Of a stretch of DNA of 64,000 bases, positions 7,804 through 17,568 are shown one piece after another. The notes below the pieces were generated by a model. That model was not told the DNA's origin. It worked only from the letters and a program-made list of their open reading frames with translations, and did not search any database. The translations under genes were made by a program, and so were the position numbers. Origin of the DNA: Pseudomonas parafulva (GTDB lineage Bacteria; Pseudomonadota; Gammaproteobacteria; Pseudomonadales; Pseudomonadaceae). The stretch spans positions 2,852,001-2,916,000 of the forward strand of contig NZ_CP009747.1 in assembly GCF_000800255.1 (NCBI RefSeq), read 5' to 3'. Within the stretch, counting starts at the first letter, position 1. Every line of letters starts with the position of its first letter.

Positions 7804-9066
7804 ATGAAAACAGTCATGCTCAAAACCTCCCTCGGCGTCGCAATCGCGGTCGCCTCTAGCCAACTCTTCGCCAGCGGTTTCGCGCTCAACGAGCAAAGCG
7901 TCAGTGGTATGGGGACAGGTTTCGCGGGTCGTTCTTCGGCTGCTGACGACGCCAGCACCATCTACGGTAACCCTGCCGGCATGTCGCGCCTCAAGCGCGA
8001 ACAGGTCACCGTAGGGGGCGCGGCAGTCATCGCCAAATCTGATATATCCGGTCGCGGCAGCAACCTGGGCGGGGAAACCGACGGTGACATGGTGCCGGTG
8101 GTCGGTGTGCCGATGGGTTATTACGTCAAGCCGCTCGACGACCACTGGAGCGTGGGCTTCGGCGTCTACGTGCCCTTCGGCCTGGTGACCGACTACGGCA
8201 GCGATGACGCTGCGCGCTATTGGGGCAAGAAGAGCCACGTTGAAGTGGTGACCTTCCAACCGACCATCAGCTATGCCTTCAACGACAAGGTGTCCATCGG
8301 TTTCGGTCCGACCATCAACCGGATCAAGGGTGAATTGGGTTCCAATACCATCAACCCCTTTACGCCGGGCCGCAACGATGGCGAAGTCAAGATCAAGGGT
8401 GACGACACGGCGGTCGGCTACAACATCGGTGTGATGGTGCAAGCCACTGACCGCACCCGTCTGGGCCTGACCTATCACTCGATGGTCGACTACAAGCTCG
8501 AAGGCAAGACCCGCGTCAACAACCCATTGATCGGACCATTCAGCGGTAGCAAGTTCGACGCCGAGCTGAAGATCAAGACACCTGAGTCGGTGGACTTCTC
8601 GGTCACCCACGAACTCGACGATCAGTGGACCCTCTATGCGGGCAGCACCTGGACGCGTTGGAGCCGGTTGAAAGACATCACCGTCAACAACGAGGTGCCT
8701 GCGCCGCTGGCAGCTCAATTCGGCACCATCAGCGAAGAGCAGAATTGGCACGACACCTGGGCGCATGCTGTGGGTGCTTCTTACAAGGTCAACAAGGAAT
8801 GGACCTTGCGTACTGGCTTTACCGTCGACCAGTCGCCGACCAACAACCAGGATCGTTCGCCGCGCATCCCTACCGGCGATCGCAAGATCTTCAGCCTGGG
8901 GGCGGGTTACAGCCCGACCGACGACGTGACCATCGATGTGGCGTATTCCTACCTGTGGGAGGAAGACACCAAGGTGAACCTGGCCAGCCGGACCAAAGGG
9001 AGCTATCAGGCCAAGTATGAGAACAGCGCTCACGGGATTGGTGCTTCGCTGACTTATCGGTTCTGA
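7804..9066 (+). CDS. fadL: FadL/TodX-type outer-membrane transport protein
   Basis: A 420-residue protein with a signal peptide of about 23 residues (MKTVMLKTS...LFA) followed by the mature start SGFALNEQS. That start and SGMGTGFAG, YGNPAGMSRLK are hallmarks of the OMPP1/FadL/TodX family of 14-stranded barrels with an N-terminal plug, which take up long-chain fatty acids or aromatic hydrocarbons. The chain ends in ASLTYRF, with the terminal Phe used for Bam-dependent assembly. A strong hairpin terminator follows at 9091. Upstream, 7658-7803 has no gene and presumably holds the promoter. The exact substrate cannot be read from sequence. Confidence 0.9.
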   Translation: MKTVMLKTSLGVAIAVASSQLFASGFALNEQSVSGMGTGFAGRSSAADDASTIYGNPAGMSRLKREQVTVGGAAVIAKSDISGRGSNLGGETDGDMVPVVGVPMGYYVKPLDDHWSVGFGVYVPFGLVTDYGSDDAARYWGKKSHVEVVTFQPTISYAFNDKVSIGFGPTINRIKGELGSNTINPFTPGRNDGEVKIKGDDTAVGYNIGVMVQATDRTRLGLTYHSMVDYKLEGKTRVNNPLIGPFSGSKFDAELKIKTPESVDFSVTHELDDQWTLYAGSTWTRWSRLKDITVNNEVPAPLAAQFGTISEEQNWHDTWAHAVGASYKVNKEWTLRTGFTVDQSPTNNQDRSPRIPTGDRKIFSLGAGYSPTDDVTIDVAYSYLWEEDTKVNLASRTKGSYQAKYENSAHGIGASLTYRF

Positions 9067-9090
9067 TTGGGGTTTTGAGGTTGTGAGAAG

Positions 9091-9113
9091 ACCGCCCTTG
9101 TGGCGGTTTTTTC
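9091..9113 (+). terminator. Rho-independent terminator of fadL
   Basis: ACCGCCC-TTG-TGGCGGT is followed by a run of T residues, 24 bases after the fadL stop codon. Confidence 0.85.
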
Positions 9114-9160
9114 TTTGGGGCTTTTGGGGGCTGCTTTTCTTGGGGTGAAGATCCGGATTT

Positions 9161-9811
<651 letters not shown>

Positions 9812-9832
9812 AAAGCCAACGGATATTCACTC

Positions 9833-9868
9833 AAACCCAAACCCAAAACCCAAAACCCAAAACCCAAA
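9833..9868 (-). repeat. G-rich tract (GGGTTTT repeats) directly after the gpx stop codon
   Basis: On the gpx sense strand five GGG runs (complements at 9836-9838, 9842-9844, 9849-9851, 9856-9858 and 9863-9865) are separated by loops of three or four T residues. This satisfies the usual G-quadruplex pattern of four or more G3 runs with short loops. The tract begins immediately after the TAG stop of gpx, so it would form the start of the 3' untranslated RNA. The opposite strand is the telomere-like AAAACCC repeat. Confidence 0.8.
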
Positions 9869-10417
9869 CTAAGGCCTAGACCCAATCGCCTTCTCAATAG
9901 CCCCAACAAACGCCGGATCATCCGGTTTAGTCAGACTGGAAAACTGCCCAATCACCTTCCCCCGACGATCCACCACATACTTATAGAAATTCCACTTCGG
10001 CGCACTACTCTGCCTGGCCAACTCAGCAAATAACGGAATGGCATCATCCCCCCGCACCGCCTGAGTCTTGGTCATGGTAAAGGTCACGCCATAATTGGCA
10101 TAACACACCTTGGCCGTTTTCTCGCTATCAGCGTCTTCCTGTTTGAAATCATTGGAGGGCACTCCCAGCATTTCCAAACCCTGGTCATGATAGGCCTTAT
10201 AGGTCGCCTCCAATCCTTCGAACTGCGGAGCGAACCCGCAATAGCTGGCCGTATTGATCACCACCAGCGGTTTGCCCGCATAGCGCTGGCAAAGATCCAC
10301 CTGCCCCTTGCCCCGCAATTCCGGCAGGCTACCCTGCAACAACGCTGGACAGTCGGCCGCCCAACTGGAGGCGACAGCCGTAAAGGCCAAGGGCACTGCA
10401 AGCCAGCGAAGGCGCAT
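9869..10417 (-). CDS. Glutathione peroxidase-family protein, exported
   Basis: A 182-residue protein from the ATG of MRLRW, which has GGAG nine bases upstream; a longer frame would need a TTG start. A signal peptide of about 21 residues ends in SSWAA. The thioredoxin-like GPx core is clear: the peroxidatic Cys60 in [16 protein letters not shown], then [12 protein letters not shown] and the late [20 protein letters not shown] with the Trp and Asn of the active site. Such enzymes reduce hydrogen peroxide or lipid hydroperoxides, often with thioredoxin rather than glutathione. The signal peptide places it in the periplasm. It is convergent with fadL. The stop codon abuts the G-rich tract. Confidence 0.9.
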   Translation of the reverse strand: MRLRWLAVPLAFTAVASSWAADCPALLQGSLPELRGKGQVDLCQRYAGKPLVVINTASYCGFAPQFEGLEATYKAYHDQGLEMLGVPSNDFKQEDADSEKTAKVCYANYGVTFTMTKTQAVRGDDAIPLFAELARQSSAPKWNFYKYVVDRRGKVIGQFSSLTKPDDPAFVGAIEKAIGSRP

Positions 10418-10464
10418 AGTCTGATACTCCTGCAAGACGTTTCGTTAACCTAGCAGGTTAGCGC

Positions 10465-10587
10465 CTAACAGACTCCCATGCCCAATTGCATGAGCGCCAG
10501 TCCCCCGCGCTGCCAGCCCCACCACGCCAACGCCAGTAACAACAGGGCTCCCGCTGCTAGCCAGCCACGCAAGCCACAGCGCCTCAC
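10465..10587 (-). CDS. 40-residue single-helix membrane protein coupled to the MFS gene
   Basis: It begins at a GTG whose last two bases belong to the TGA stop of the MFS gene (GTGA overlap) and has AGGAGG eight bases upstream, inside the end of the MFS gene. The product has a short basic start (RRCGLRG), one hydrophobic helix (WLAAGALLLLALAWWGW), then QRGG and the tail LALMQLGMGVC ending in Cys. The strong ribosome-binding site and exact coupling argue for real translation. I believe similar short proteins with an LMQLGM tail exist in other pseudomonads, but have no name for them. It may be a small subunit or regulator of the transporter; that is inference. Confidence 0.65.
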   Translation of the reverse strand: MRRCGLRGWLAAGALLLLALAWWGWQRGGLALMQLGMGVC

Positions 10588-11786
10588 GCCGCAGCCTCCT
10601 GCAGACGCGCGACCGGCCGCTCGCGCACCGGCCAATTGAGCGCCGCCGCCAGCACACTGAGCAGGATGGAAATCTGCCAGACCACGTCGTAGCTGCCCGT
10701 GCGGTCGTACACCACACCCCCCATCCAGCCTCCCAGGAATGCCCCTAGTTGATGGAGCAGGAACACGATGCCACCGAGCATGGACAAGTTGCGGACCCCA
10801 AACACAGTCGCCACGGTGCCATTGGTCAGCGGCACCGTCGACAGCCACAGCAATCCCATGGCAATACCGAACAGGTAAGCGCTGAACGTAGTCACCGGCG
10901 CCAACAGGAACAACCCGATGACCACGGCCCTGAGCAGATAAAGACTGGTCAACAGACGCGGCTTGGACAGCCGCCCGCCGAGCCAACCGGCCGTGTAGGT
11001 GCCGACGACATTGAACAGCCCGACCAGCGCCAGCACCGTAGTCCCGGTACTTGCCGGCAAATGCTGGTCGACCAGATAGGCCGGCAGATGAACGCCGATG
11101 AACACCACCTGGAACCCGCAGACGAAGAAGCCCAGCGCCAGTAGCCAGAAGCCCGAATGCGAGCAGGCCTCGCGCAGTGCCTGACCCAAGGTCTGTTCGC
11201 CATCCAGGCGAGGCAGCGGACGGTCACGCAGCATACTGACCAAGGGCACGATCAACGCCACCAGCAAACCCAGCACCAGCAGCGCCGCCGACCAGCCCAA
11301 CCATTGGATCAGGCCAAGCGTGCCGGGCAGCATGACGAACTGACCGAACGATCCCGCCGCGCTGGCGATGCCCATGGCCAGACTGCGCTGCTGAGGGGCT
11401 ACCGCGCGGCCCACCACGCCCAGGATCACCGAGAACGAGGTGCCCGAAAGACCGATACCGATCAGCAGCCCAGCGCTGAGCGACAACGACCACAGCGAGT
11501 CGGCCATACCCATCAGCACCAGCCCCAGGGCATAGAGAATGCCACCGACGATCACCACGCGCGCCGCGCCCAGGCGGTCGGCCAAGGCACCGGCGAAAGG
11601 CTGGGCCAAGCCCCAGATCAGGTTCTGCAAGGCAATGGCGAAGGCGAAGACTTCACGGCCCCAGCCGAAGTCGGTGCTCATCGGCGCCAGGAACAAACCG
11701 AAACCGTGGCGCACGCCAAGCGACAGCGCCAGGATCAACGCAGCGCCAAGCAGCACCCAGCCACTGGTTCGCCAGAGGGAAGTCAT
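10584..11786 (-). CDS. MFS transporter
   Basis: A 400-residue inner-membrane protein with about 12 predicted helices. The MFS loop 2-3 signature is GALADRLGAARVV, and a second-half counterpart is GWLGGRLSKPR. The start (LGVRHGFGLFLAPMSTDFGWGRE) resembles the oxalate/formate-monocarboxylate type of MFS carriers. From memory an MFS gene also borders the cobalamin cluster in P. aeruginosa, but here a glycosidase gene lies between, so a vitamin-related role is only a guess. Its last codons provide the ribosome-binding site for the 40-residue protein that follows. Confidence 0.88.
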   Translation of the reverse strand: MTSLWRTSGWVLLGAALILALSLGVRHGFGLFLAPMSTDFGWGREVFAFAIALQNLIWGLAQPFAGALADRLGAARVVIVGGILYALGLVLMGMADSLWSLSLSAGLLIGIGLSGTSFSVILGVVGRAVAPQQRSLAMGIASAAGSFGQFVMLPGTLGLIQWLGWSAALLVLGLLVALIVPLVSMLRDRPLPRLDGEQTLGQALREACSHSGFWLLALGFFVCGFQVVFIGVHLPAYLVDQHLPASTGTTVLALVGLFNVVGTYTAGWLGGRLSKPRLLTSLYLLRAVVIGLFLLAPVTTFSAYLFGIAMGLLWLSTVPLTNGTVATVFGVRNLSMLGGIVFLLHQLGAFLGGWMGGVVYDRTGSYDVVWQISILLSVLAAALNWPVRERPVARLQEAAA

Positions 11787-11945
11787 TGTTGTTATCTCCA
11801 GGCATCACGAAAGGCGGGCGCCCAGGTCTGGTGCCGATTCGTCGAGGTCGTCGTGCGCCGCTCTGTGCAGCCCAACGACACAACGTGAGCGCCCCGTATC
11901 AGCCTCAAGCGTTTATACCGACTGATCGGGGCGTGCAAGCGTTTT

Positions 11946-13133
11946 CTATTGGGGGCCTGGGCCCAGGCGCTGCAGGATCGGCTGGAACAATGGCCCCGGG
12001 TGTCGCGACAACGGGTCCGGCTTACCCTCCTCGACTGCCTGCCAGTAACGCCACGAAACTTTGTCCGTACCCAGCTCGTAGTCCATTCCATCCCAGGCAT
12101 CTTCGCGAAAGGCATAAAACGCCCAATGCAGGCGATAGCGATCGAGCGCCGCCAGCACGTCCTCCAGGTAAGCGCCACAGCCCGCCAAGCGGCGCATGCA
12201 GCCAAACTCGCCCACCACCAGTCGTGATACCGGCAATTCATGCTGCTGCGCCCAGCGTACGGGCTGCTGAAGGTAGTCGGCTACGCGTTGCTTGTCCCAG
12301 CGCTCGGTCCCCGCAGCGAAGGGTACGGTGCCCGGATACGCGTATGCACGATCGCCTGTGATACTCGGCGCGTACGTGGCCACGTAAGGTTCGTACATGT
12401 GCACGCTGTACAGCACCCGGCTATCTGCCAACGGCGTGGGCCAATAGCCAAAAGCGTCGGCCGCCGCGTACCAGCCAGCGTCGACCATCACCGGTGTCTT
12501 GTCGTCCACGGTGCGGATAGCCTCCAAGAGCGTGGCCGACAACGCGGGCAGATCCCTGGCACTGCCTTGGACTTGGTCATACCAGCGCTGCATGTCAGCC
12601 AGCGCGGCATGCTCGGCCAGACCGCCGCGCTTTTCAGGGGCTGGTTCATTGACCAGATTGAATGCAGCCACCGCTGGATGATCCTTCAGCGCCTTGGCCA
12701 GATCGCGCCAAAAAGCCGCGGATTGCTCCCAGTAGCGCTTGTCCTGCCATAGACGATCGTCAAATTGGTTCTGGTTGTTCTGCGCCCAGCGCATGCCCGG
12801 CAACGACAGGGGCGCGATGACCACTTTCAGGCCCGAGCGATGCGCACGATCCAGCACCGCCACCAAGGTCTGCAGATCGGCCTGAGCCAAACCCGCGTAC
12901 TCATCGGCATCTCCCAGCAGGAAATCCCTTCCTGCGGGCTGCCACTTGTCATAGGACAATCGCACCCAGGACGCACCGTAGCCTTTCAAGGCGTCGAAAT
13001 AGGCTTGATCCGGCGGCAGTCGATTGAAGCTGTTGGCGCCGTGGCGCGGTTCGTCCCAGAACGCAATCAGGTCGGCGGCCAACGCCGGAAGCGGGGTCAG
13101 GGCAAGCAAGCTGGCGAGCAGTCGGTCACGCAT
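11946..13133 (-). CDS. Secreted glycoside hydrolase family 5 (cellulase-like)
   Basis: A 395-residue protein starting at the ATG of MRDRLLAS, which has AGGA nine bases upstream; the frame extends further but without a signal peptide. Residues 1-20 form a signal peptide (LLALTPLPALAA). The GH5 TIM barrel shows the acid/base Glu163 in FNLVNEPAPE and the nucleophile Glu309 in VVGEFGC, with YSVHMYEPY between. GH5 enzymes cleave beta-glucans, mannans or related chains; the specificity cannot be told here. A cellulase-like enzyme outside a cellulose synthase operon could act on exopolysaccharide or plant material. It lies 105 bases downstream of cobS on the same strand; whether it is read through from the cob operon is unclear. 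Confidence 0.85.
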   Translation of the reverse strand: MRDRLLASLLALTPLPALAADLIAFWDEPRHGANSFNRLPPDQAYFDALKGYGASWVRLSYDKWQPAGRDFLLGDADEYAGLAQADLQTLVAVLDRAHRSGLKVVIAPLSLPGMRWAQNNQNQFDDRLWQDKRYWEQSAAFWRDLAKALKDHPAVAAFNLVNEPAPEKRGGLAEHAALADMQRWYDQVQGSARDLPALSATLLEAIRTVDDKTPVMVDAGWYAAADAFGYWPTPLADSRVLYSVHMYEPYVATYAPSITGDRAYAYPGTVPFAAGTERWDKQRVADYLQQPVRWAQQHELPVSRLVVGEFGCMRRLAGCGAYLEDVLAALDRYRLHWAFYAFREDAWDGMDYELGTDKVSWRYWQAVEEGKPDPLSRHPGPLFQPILQRLGPGPQ

Positions 13134-13238
13134 GGCGGGTGTCCTGATGAGTCGAAGAGCACCGAGCCTAGCCTGGCTAATCATGGGAAGTATCTGCTAT
13201 GCATGAAGGGCGATTCCGAACTGACGCCTCCAGACCGA

Positions 13239-13973
13239 TCAGCCCGCCAGCGCCAAACCGACTACGACGGCCAACTCGATCAACTCCAGCAGAGCCCCAG
13301 CGGTATCGCCCGTGGTGCCGCCCAGACGCCGGCACATCTGCCGACGCAGCCCGACGAACACCAGCAGCGCCAACAGGGCCACCCCTATCGCCGTCCAGCC
13401 ACCAAGCACTACACAGACGGCCACGCTTCCCGCTAGCACTCCGCGCGCCGTGCGCCTAGGCAGGTGTTCCGCCAAGGCCGCCCCCAGACCGCCAGCCCGC
13501 ACATAAGGCGTGCACAGGAACAGCCCGAGCAAGGCCGTGCGCCCCAGGATCGGCGCCAGCATCAGCCAGGCACCCGCTCCCCGCTCGACCAGCACCCACA
13601 GGGCACAGAACTTGAGCAGCAGCACCAGCATCAGCGTGACCACAGCGATCGGCCCGCTGCGCGGATCCTTCATGATCTGCAAGGTGCGCTCGCGATCGCC
13701 GAAGCCGCCCAGCCAGGCGTCGGCGCTGTCGGCCAGACCATCGAGGTGCAGCGCGCCACTGAGCAGCACCCAGAGCGCTAGCAGCAAGGCAGCCTGCAGC
13801 GGCGCCGGCGTGCTGTGCAACAACGCGCTGGCCGCCCACAGCAACACGCCGAACAACGCCCCGACTGCAGGGTAGAACAGCAGCGAACGTCCCATCTGCC
13901 GCGGCTCGGGCATGCCCGCCAGCGTCACCGGCAGGCTGCTCAAAAACTGCAAGGCAATCCAGAACGGCAGCAT
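13239..13973 (-). CDS. cobS: Adenosylcobinamide-GDP ribazoletransferase
   Basis: CobS (CobV in Pseudomonas denitrificans naming) joins adenosylcobinamide-GDP with alpha-ribazole phosphate or alpha-ribazole, the final assembly step of the nucleotide loop. The protein (244 residues from MLPFWIA) is very hydrophobic with about six membrane helices. It carries the signature LDGLADSADAWLGGFGDRERTLQIMKD-like segment at about residues 75-105, whose acidic residues bind the metal and substrates. The ATG at 13973 shares one base with the TGA of cobC (TGATG); a GTG one codon earlier is an alternative. It is the last gene of the riboswitch-led operon. Confidence 0.95.
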   Translation of the reverse strand: MLPFWIALQFLSSLPVTLAGMPEPRQMGRSLLFYPAVGALFGVLLWAASALLHSTPAPLQAALLLALWVLLSGALHLDGLADSADAWLGGFGDRERTLQIMKDPRSGPIAVVTLMLVLLLKFCALWVLVERGAGAWLMLAPILGRTALLGLFLCTPYVRAGGLGAALAEHLPRRTARGVLAGSVAVCVVLGGWTAIGVALLALLVFVGLRRQMCRRLGGTTGDTAGALLELIELAVVVGLALAG

Positions 13974-14542
13974 CACGCCCGCTCCGTCAACTGGCCGTCG
14001 GCCGCCACGTCCAGACGCCGCAACGCTCCGTGCCCGACCTCGACCTGCAGCAGCTGCTCGCGTGGCAAGCCACGCGCGCGCGCCAACAACAGGCGCATGA
14101 CGCCGCCATGGGTCACCAGCAGCACACGCTGACCCGCATATCGACGCACCAACTGCTCGACGCTGCGCTGCACGCGCTCGGCGAAATGGCTGACCGGCTC
14201 ACCGCCGGGCGGGGTGCAGCCGTAGGGATCGGCCCAGAAACGCCCGAGCAGATCGGCTTCGGTCTGCATGATCTGCGCCGCGCTGCGCCCCTCCCACTCG
14301 CCGAAATGCAATTCGCGCACCCCCGCCTCCACCTGCACCGGCAGCGCCAGGCGCTCGCCCAGTTCCTCGGCGAAGCGTGCGCAGCGCTGCAAGGGCGAGC
14401 TGACCAGCACGTCCCAGGGACCACCCTCGCTCACCGCTGCGCGCATCTGCGCCCAGCCCTGGGCGGTCAGGGCATCGTCCAGGCTGCCACGCAGCCCCCC
14501 ACCGCATTCGGTTTCGCCATGGCGCAGCAGGTCGAGGATCAT
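13973..14542 (-). CDS. cobC: Alpha-ribazole phosphatase family protein
   Basis: A 189-residue histidine phosphatase. The catalytic motif [11 protein letters not shown] lies at residues 4-14, with the phospho-accepting His in [17 protein letters not shown] in the middle and the second His in [10 protein letters not shown] near residue 135. In the pathway it dephosphorylates alpha-ribazole-5-phosphate or adenosylcobalamin-5-phosphate. The start ATG overlaps the cobT stop by four bases (ATGA), so translation is coupled. Confidence 0.92.
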   Translation of the reverse strand: MILDLLRHGETECGGGLRGSLDDALTAQGWAQMRAAVSEGGPWDVLVSSPLQRCARFAEELGERLALPVQVEAGVRELHFGEWEGRSAAQIMQTEADLLGRFWADPYGCTPPGGEPVSHFAERVQRSVEQLVRRYAGQRVLLVTHGGVMRLLLARARGLPREQLLQVEVGHGALRRLDVAADGQLTERA

Positions 14543-15594
14543 GCCGGGCGGTCCGCCACGGCCGCTTCGGCGAAAGTCGCCATCTGCCCGTGCAGCGCGC
14601 ATGCCAGGCGCATCAGCGGCACCGCCAGCGCCGCACCGCTGCCTTCACCCAGGCGCAGACCAAGGGCCAGCAGCGGCTGGGCCTGCAGTGCTTCGAGCAC
14701 GGCGCGGTGGCCTGGCTCCGCGCCCTGGTGGGCGAACAGCAGCCATGGCTGGCATTGCGGGTTGAGGCGCACGGCCAGCAGCGCGGCGACACTGCAGATG
14801 AAGCCGTCCACCAGCACCGCCACGCCCTGCTGGGCACAGGCCAGATAGGCCCCAGTCAATGCCGCGATCTCGAAGCCGCCGACGCAGGCCAAGACACGCA
14901 ACGGCTCATCACCAGACAGCGCATGCAGCGCCAGCGCGCGCTGGATCACCTCGGCTTTGTGGTGCACGCCTGCGCTGTCCAAGCCTGTACCCGGACCGCT
15001 CAACAGGTTGGCCGCGCAGCCCAGCAAGGCGCTGGCCACGGCTGCCGCGGCCGTAGTGTTGCCGATGCCCATCTCACCACCGATGAACAACTGAGCGCCC
15101 TGCTTGGCAGCGCGCAGGGCGCTGTCGCGGCCGGCGCCTAATGCCGCCTGCAATTGCGCCTCGCTCATCGCCGGCTGGCGGGCGAAGTTGGCCGTGCCAG
15201 CGCCCAGGCGCAGGTGATGCACGCCCGGCAGTTGCAGGGTGGGATCGACAGTACCCAGGTCGATCACCTCCAGCGTCGCGCGCAGTTCGCGCGCCAGTAC
15301 GCTGATCGCCGCGCCTCCACCGACGAAGTTACGCAGCATCTGCCCGGTCACGGCTTGTGGATAGGCGGAGATGCCCTCCTCCACCACACCATGGTCACCG
15401 GCGAAAAGGCTGATTGCCACGTGTTCCAGGCTCGGCCGCTCGCAGCCTTGCAAACCGGCGAGGGTGACCGCCAAGGTTTCCAGTTGGCCCAGCGAGCCGG
15501 CCGGCTTGGTCAATTGCTGCTGACGGGCGCGCGCCTGCTCCATGGCGTCAGGGTCGAAGGGATGGCAAGCATCGAGCCACCAGGAGGAAGTCAT
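14539..15594 (-). CDS. cobT: Nicotinate-nucleotide--dimethylbenzimidazole phosphoribosyltransferase
   Basis: CobT (CobU in P. denitrificans naming) transfers phosphoribose from nicotinate mononucleotide to 5,6-dimethylbenzimidazole to give alpha-ribazole phosphate. The protein has 351 residues, the normal size. Recognisable segments are [10 protein letters not shown] near the N-terminus, [20 protein letters not shown] at about residues 65-85, and the glycine-rich [14 protein letters not shown]. The catalytic Glu expected near the C-terminus lies in [12 protein letters not shown]. Its DMB substrate would come from BluB, encoded in the same operon. It overlaps cobU by four bases. Confidence 0.96.
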   Translation of the reverse strand: MTSSWWLDACHPFDPDAMEQARARQQQLTKPAGSLGQLETLAVTLAGLQGCERPSLEHVAISLFAGDHGVVEEGISAYPQAVTGQMLRNFVGGGAAISVLARELRATLEVIDLGTVDPTLQLPGVHHLRLGAGTANFARQPAMSEAQLQAALGAGRDSALRAAKQGAQLFIGGEMGIGNTTAAAAVASALLGCAANLLSGPGTGLDSAGVHHKAEVIQRALALHALSGDEPLRVLACVGGFEIAALTGAYLACAQQGVAVLVDGFICSVAALLAVRLNPQCQPWLLFAHQGAEPGHRAVLEALQAQPLLALGLRLGEGSGAALAVPLMRLACALHGQMATFAEAAVADRPA

Positions 15595-16112
15595 AGAGCA
15601 GGTCCTTTAAGCGTAAGAGGAAGGCCAGCGACCGTGAGCACGACACGCTCGCAGCGCTCGGCCACAGCCTGGTGCAGCCAGCCGGCCAGGTCGACGTAAC
15701 GACGAGTCAGCTCGCCCATGGGCACTACGCCCAGGCCGCTTTCGTTGCTGACCAGAATCAACGTGCCCGGCAGACTGGCAAGGCCATCGAGCAGGGCGTC
15801 ACGCTCCTGGGCCAGGCGCTGGGCATCGTCGAGCATCAGCAGATTGGTCAACCACAGGGTCAGGCAGTCCACCAGCAGACAGCGCCCTTCGGCCGCCTCG
15901 GCGCGCAACACCTGCGCCAGCGCCAAAGGCTCCTCGATCAGCCCCCAGTCGGCCGGGCGACGCTCGCGGTGCAGGCGCACGCGCTCGTTCATCTCGCCGT
16001 CCAGCGGCTCGCTGGTGGCGATGTAGGTGACCGGCAGGCCGCTGGCCACGGCCAGTTGTTCGGCCAGGCGACTCTTGCCCGAGCGGGCACCGCCGAGAAT
16101 CAGGTTGCGCAT
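15591..16112 (-). CDS. cobU: Bifunctional adenosylcobinamide kinase / adenosylcobinamide-phosphate guanylyltransferase
   Basis: A 173-residue protein (CobP in P. denitrificans naming) starting at MRNLILGG; frame upstream of this is cobQ-overlapping noise. The P-loop [12 protein letters not shown] is at residues 7-18. [15 protein letters not shown] contains the guanylylated His. [12 protein letters not shown] is the Walker B-like segment, and [12 protein letters not shown] completes the family pattern. The enzyme phosphorylates adenosylcobinamide and then adds GMP from GTP. One base separates it from the cobQ stop. Confidence 0.96.
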   Translation of the reverse strand: MRNLILGGARSGKSRLAEQLAVASGLPVTYIATSEPLDGEMNERVRLHRERRPADWGLIEEPLALAQVLRAEAAEGRCLLVDCLTLWLTNLLMLDDAQRLAQERDALLDGLASLPGTLILVSNESGLGVVPMGELTRRYVDLAGWLHQAVAERCERVVLTVAGLPLTLKGPAL

Positions 16113-16113
16113 G

Positions 16114-17568
16114 TCAGGCGACTCCACACAGTGCACGCAGATGCGCGGTATCCAAATGCTGTTCGACCAGGTCGGCCAAACGCTCGATGTCGCGCTCGCG
16201 CAGGGCGTGGTAGTCGACGCGCTCGACCGCCTCGAGCCCGGCCCAGCGCAGCAACGCCGCGCACGAATCGCTGCCCTCGAACAGGCCATGCAGGTAGGTG
16301 GCCAGGATCTGTCCGTCCGCACTCAGGGCACCGTCGGCGCGGCCATCGGCCAGCCGTAGTGCAGGCTGCTCCAGCGCCGGGCCCTGGGTGACGCCGGCAT
16401 GGATCTCGTAGCCGCTCACCGCCGCCTGTTCCAGGCTCAGCACGCCGCTGACGTTGCGCAACTGCTTGTCGGCTTCCAGCACCGTCGCGTAGTCGAACAG
16501 CCCCAGGCCCTCGCTGCTCCCGGCCGGACCTTCCAGGCCCAGCGGATCGTGCACGTGCCGGCCGAGCATCTGCAAGCCGCCACAGATGCCGATCAGCTTG
16601 CCGCCGTAGCGCAGATGACGGGCGATGGCGCGCTCCCAGCCACACGCACGCAACTGGGCGAGGTCGCCACGTACGCTCTTGGAGCCGGGCAGGATGATCA
16701 GGTCGGCCGGCGGAATCGGTTGGCCGGGGCCGATGAACTGCACGTCCACCTGCGGGTGCAGGCGCAACGGGTCGAAGTCGGTGTGATTGCTGATGCGCGG
16801 CAGCACCGGCACGATCACCTTGAGCAGCCGATCGCCCTTGGTCGACTGGCGTCGATCAATGCCGTCCTCGGCTTCCAAGTGCAGGTCGGTGACGTAGGGC
16901 AACACCCCCAGTACCGGCTTGCCGGTGCGCTGCTCCAACCAGTCCAGCCCCGGCTGCAACAAGGCGATGTCACCGCGAAAGCGGTTGATGACGAACCCCT
17001 TCACCCGCGCCTGCTCGCTCGGAGAAAGCAGTTCCAAGGTGCCGACCAAATGGGCGAAGACCCCGCCGCGGTTGATGTCGGCGACCAGAATCACCGGGCA
17101 GTCCACCGCCTCGGCGAAGCCCATGTTGGCGATGTCGCCGGCCCGCAGGTTGATCTCGGCCGGCGAGCCGGCACCTTCGACCATCACCACGGGATAGGCC
17201 GCACTCAGGCGTTGGTGCGAAGCCAGTACCGCTTGCAGGGCGATGGCTTTGTAGTCGTGGTAGGCGACCGCGTTCATGCTGGTCACCGCGCGGCCATGGA
17301 CGATCACCTGCGCGCCGGTATCGCTGTTGGGCTTGAGCAGCACCGGGTTCATGTCGGTGTGCGGCGCCAGGTTGCAGGCCTGGGCCTGCACCGCCTGGGC
17401 CCGGCCGATCTCGCCGCCGTCGGCGGTCACGGCGCTGTTGAGGGCCATGTTCTGTGGCTTGAAGGGCACCACGGCGACGCCCTGGCGCAGCAGCCAGCGG
17501 CACAACGCGGTGACCAAGGTGCTCTTGCCAGCATCGGAAGTGGTGCCTTGCACCATGAGGGTCGTCAT
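16114..17568 (-). CDS. cobQ: Cobyric acid synthase
   Basis: CobQ amidates carboxylates b, d, e and g of adenosylcobyrinate a,c-diamide using glutamine and ATP. The true start is the ATG of MTTLMVQGT (484 residues, the usual size); the open frame continues upstream but overlaps cobD antisense to nothing meaningful. The N-terminal BioD-like ATPase domain has [11 protein letters not shown] at residues 8-18 and [12 protein letters not shown]. The C-terminal class I amidotransferase-like domain has the catalytic Cys in [11 protein letters not shown] and a His in ATYLHGLFE. It overlaps cobD by four bases. Confidence 0.97.
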   Translation of the reverse strand: MTTLMVQGTTSDAGKSTLVTALCRWLLRQGVAVVPFKPQNMALNSAVTADGGEIGRAQAVQAQACNLAPHTDMNPVLLKPNSDTGAQVIVHGRAVTSMNAVAYHDYKAIALQAVLASHQRLSAAYPVVMVEGAGSPAEINLRAGDIANMGFAEAVDCPVILVADINRGGVFAHLVGTLELLSPSEQARVKGFVINRFRGDIALLQPGLDWLEQRTGKPVLGVLPYVTDLHLEAEDGIDRRQSTKGDRLLKVIVPVLPRISNHTDFDPLRLHPQVDVQFIGPGQPIPPADLIILPGSKSVRGDLAQLRACGWERAIARHLRYGGKLIGICGGLQMLGRHVHDPLGLEGPAGSSEGLGLFDYATVLEADKQLRNVSGVLSLEQAAVSGYEIHAGVTQGPALEQPALRLADGRADGALSADGQILATYLHGLFEGSDSCAALLRWAGLEAVERVDYHALRERDIERLADLVEQHLDTAHLRALCGVA

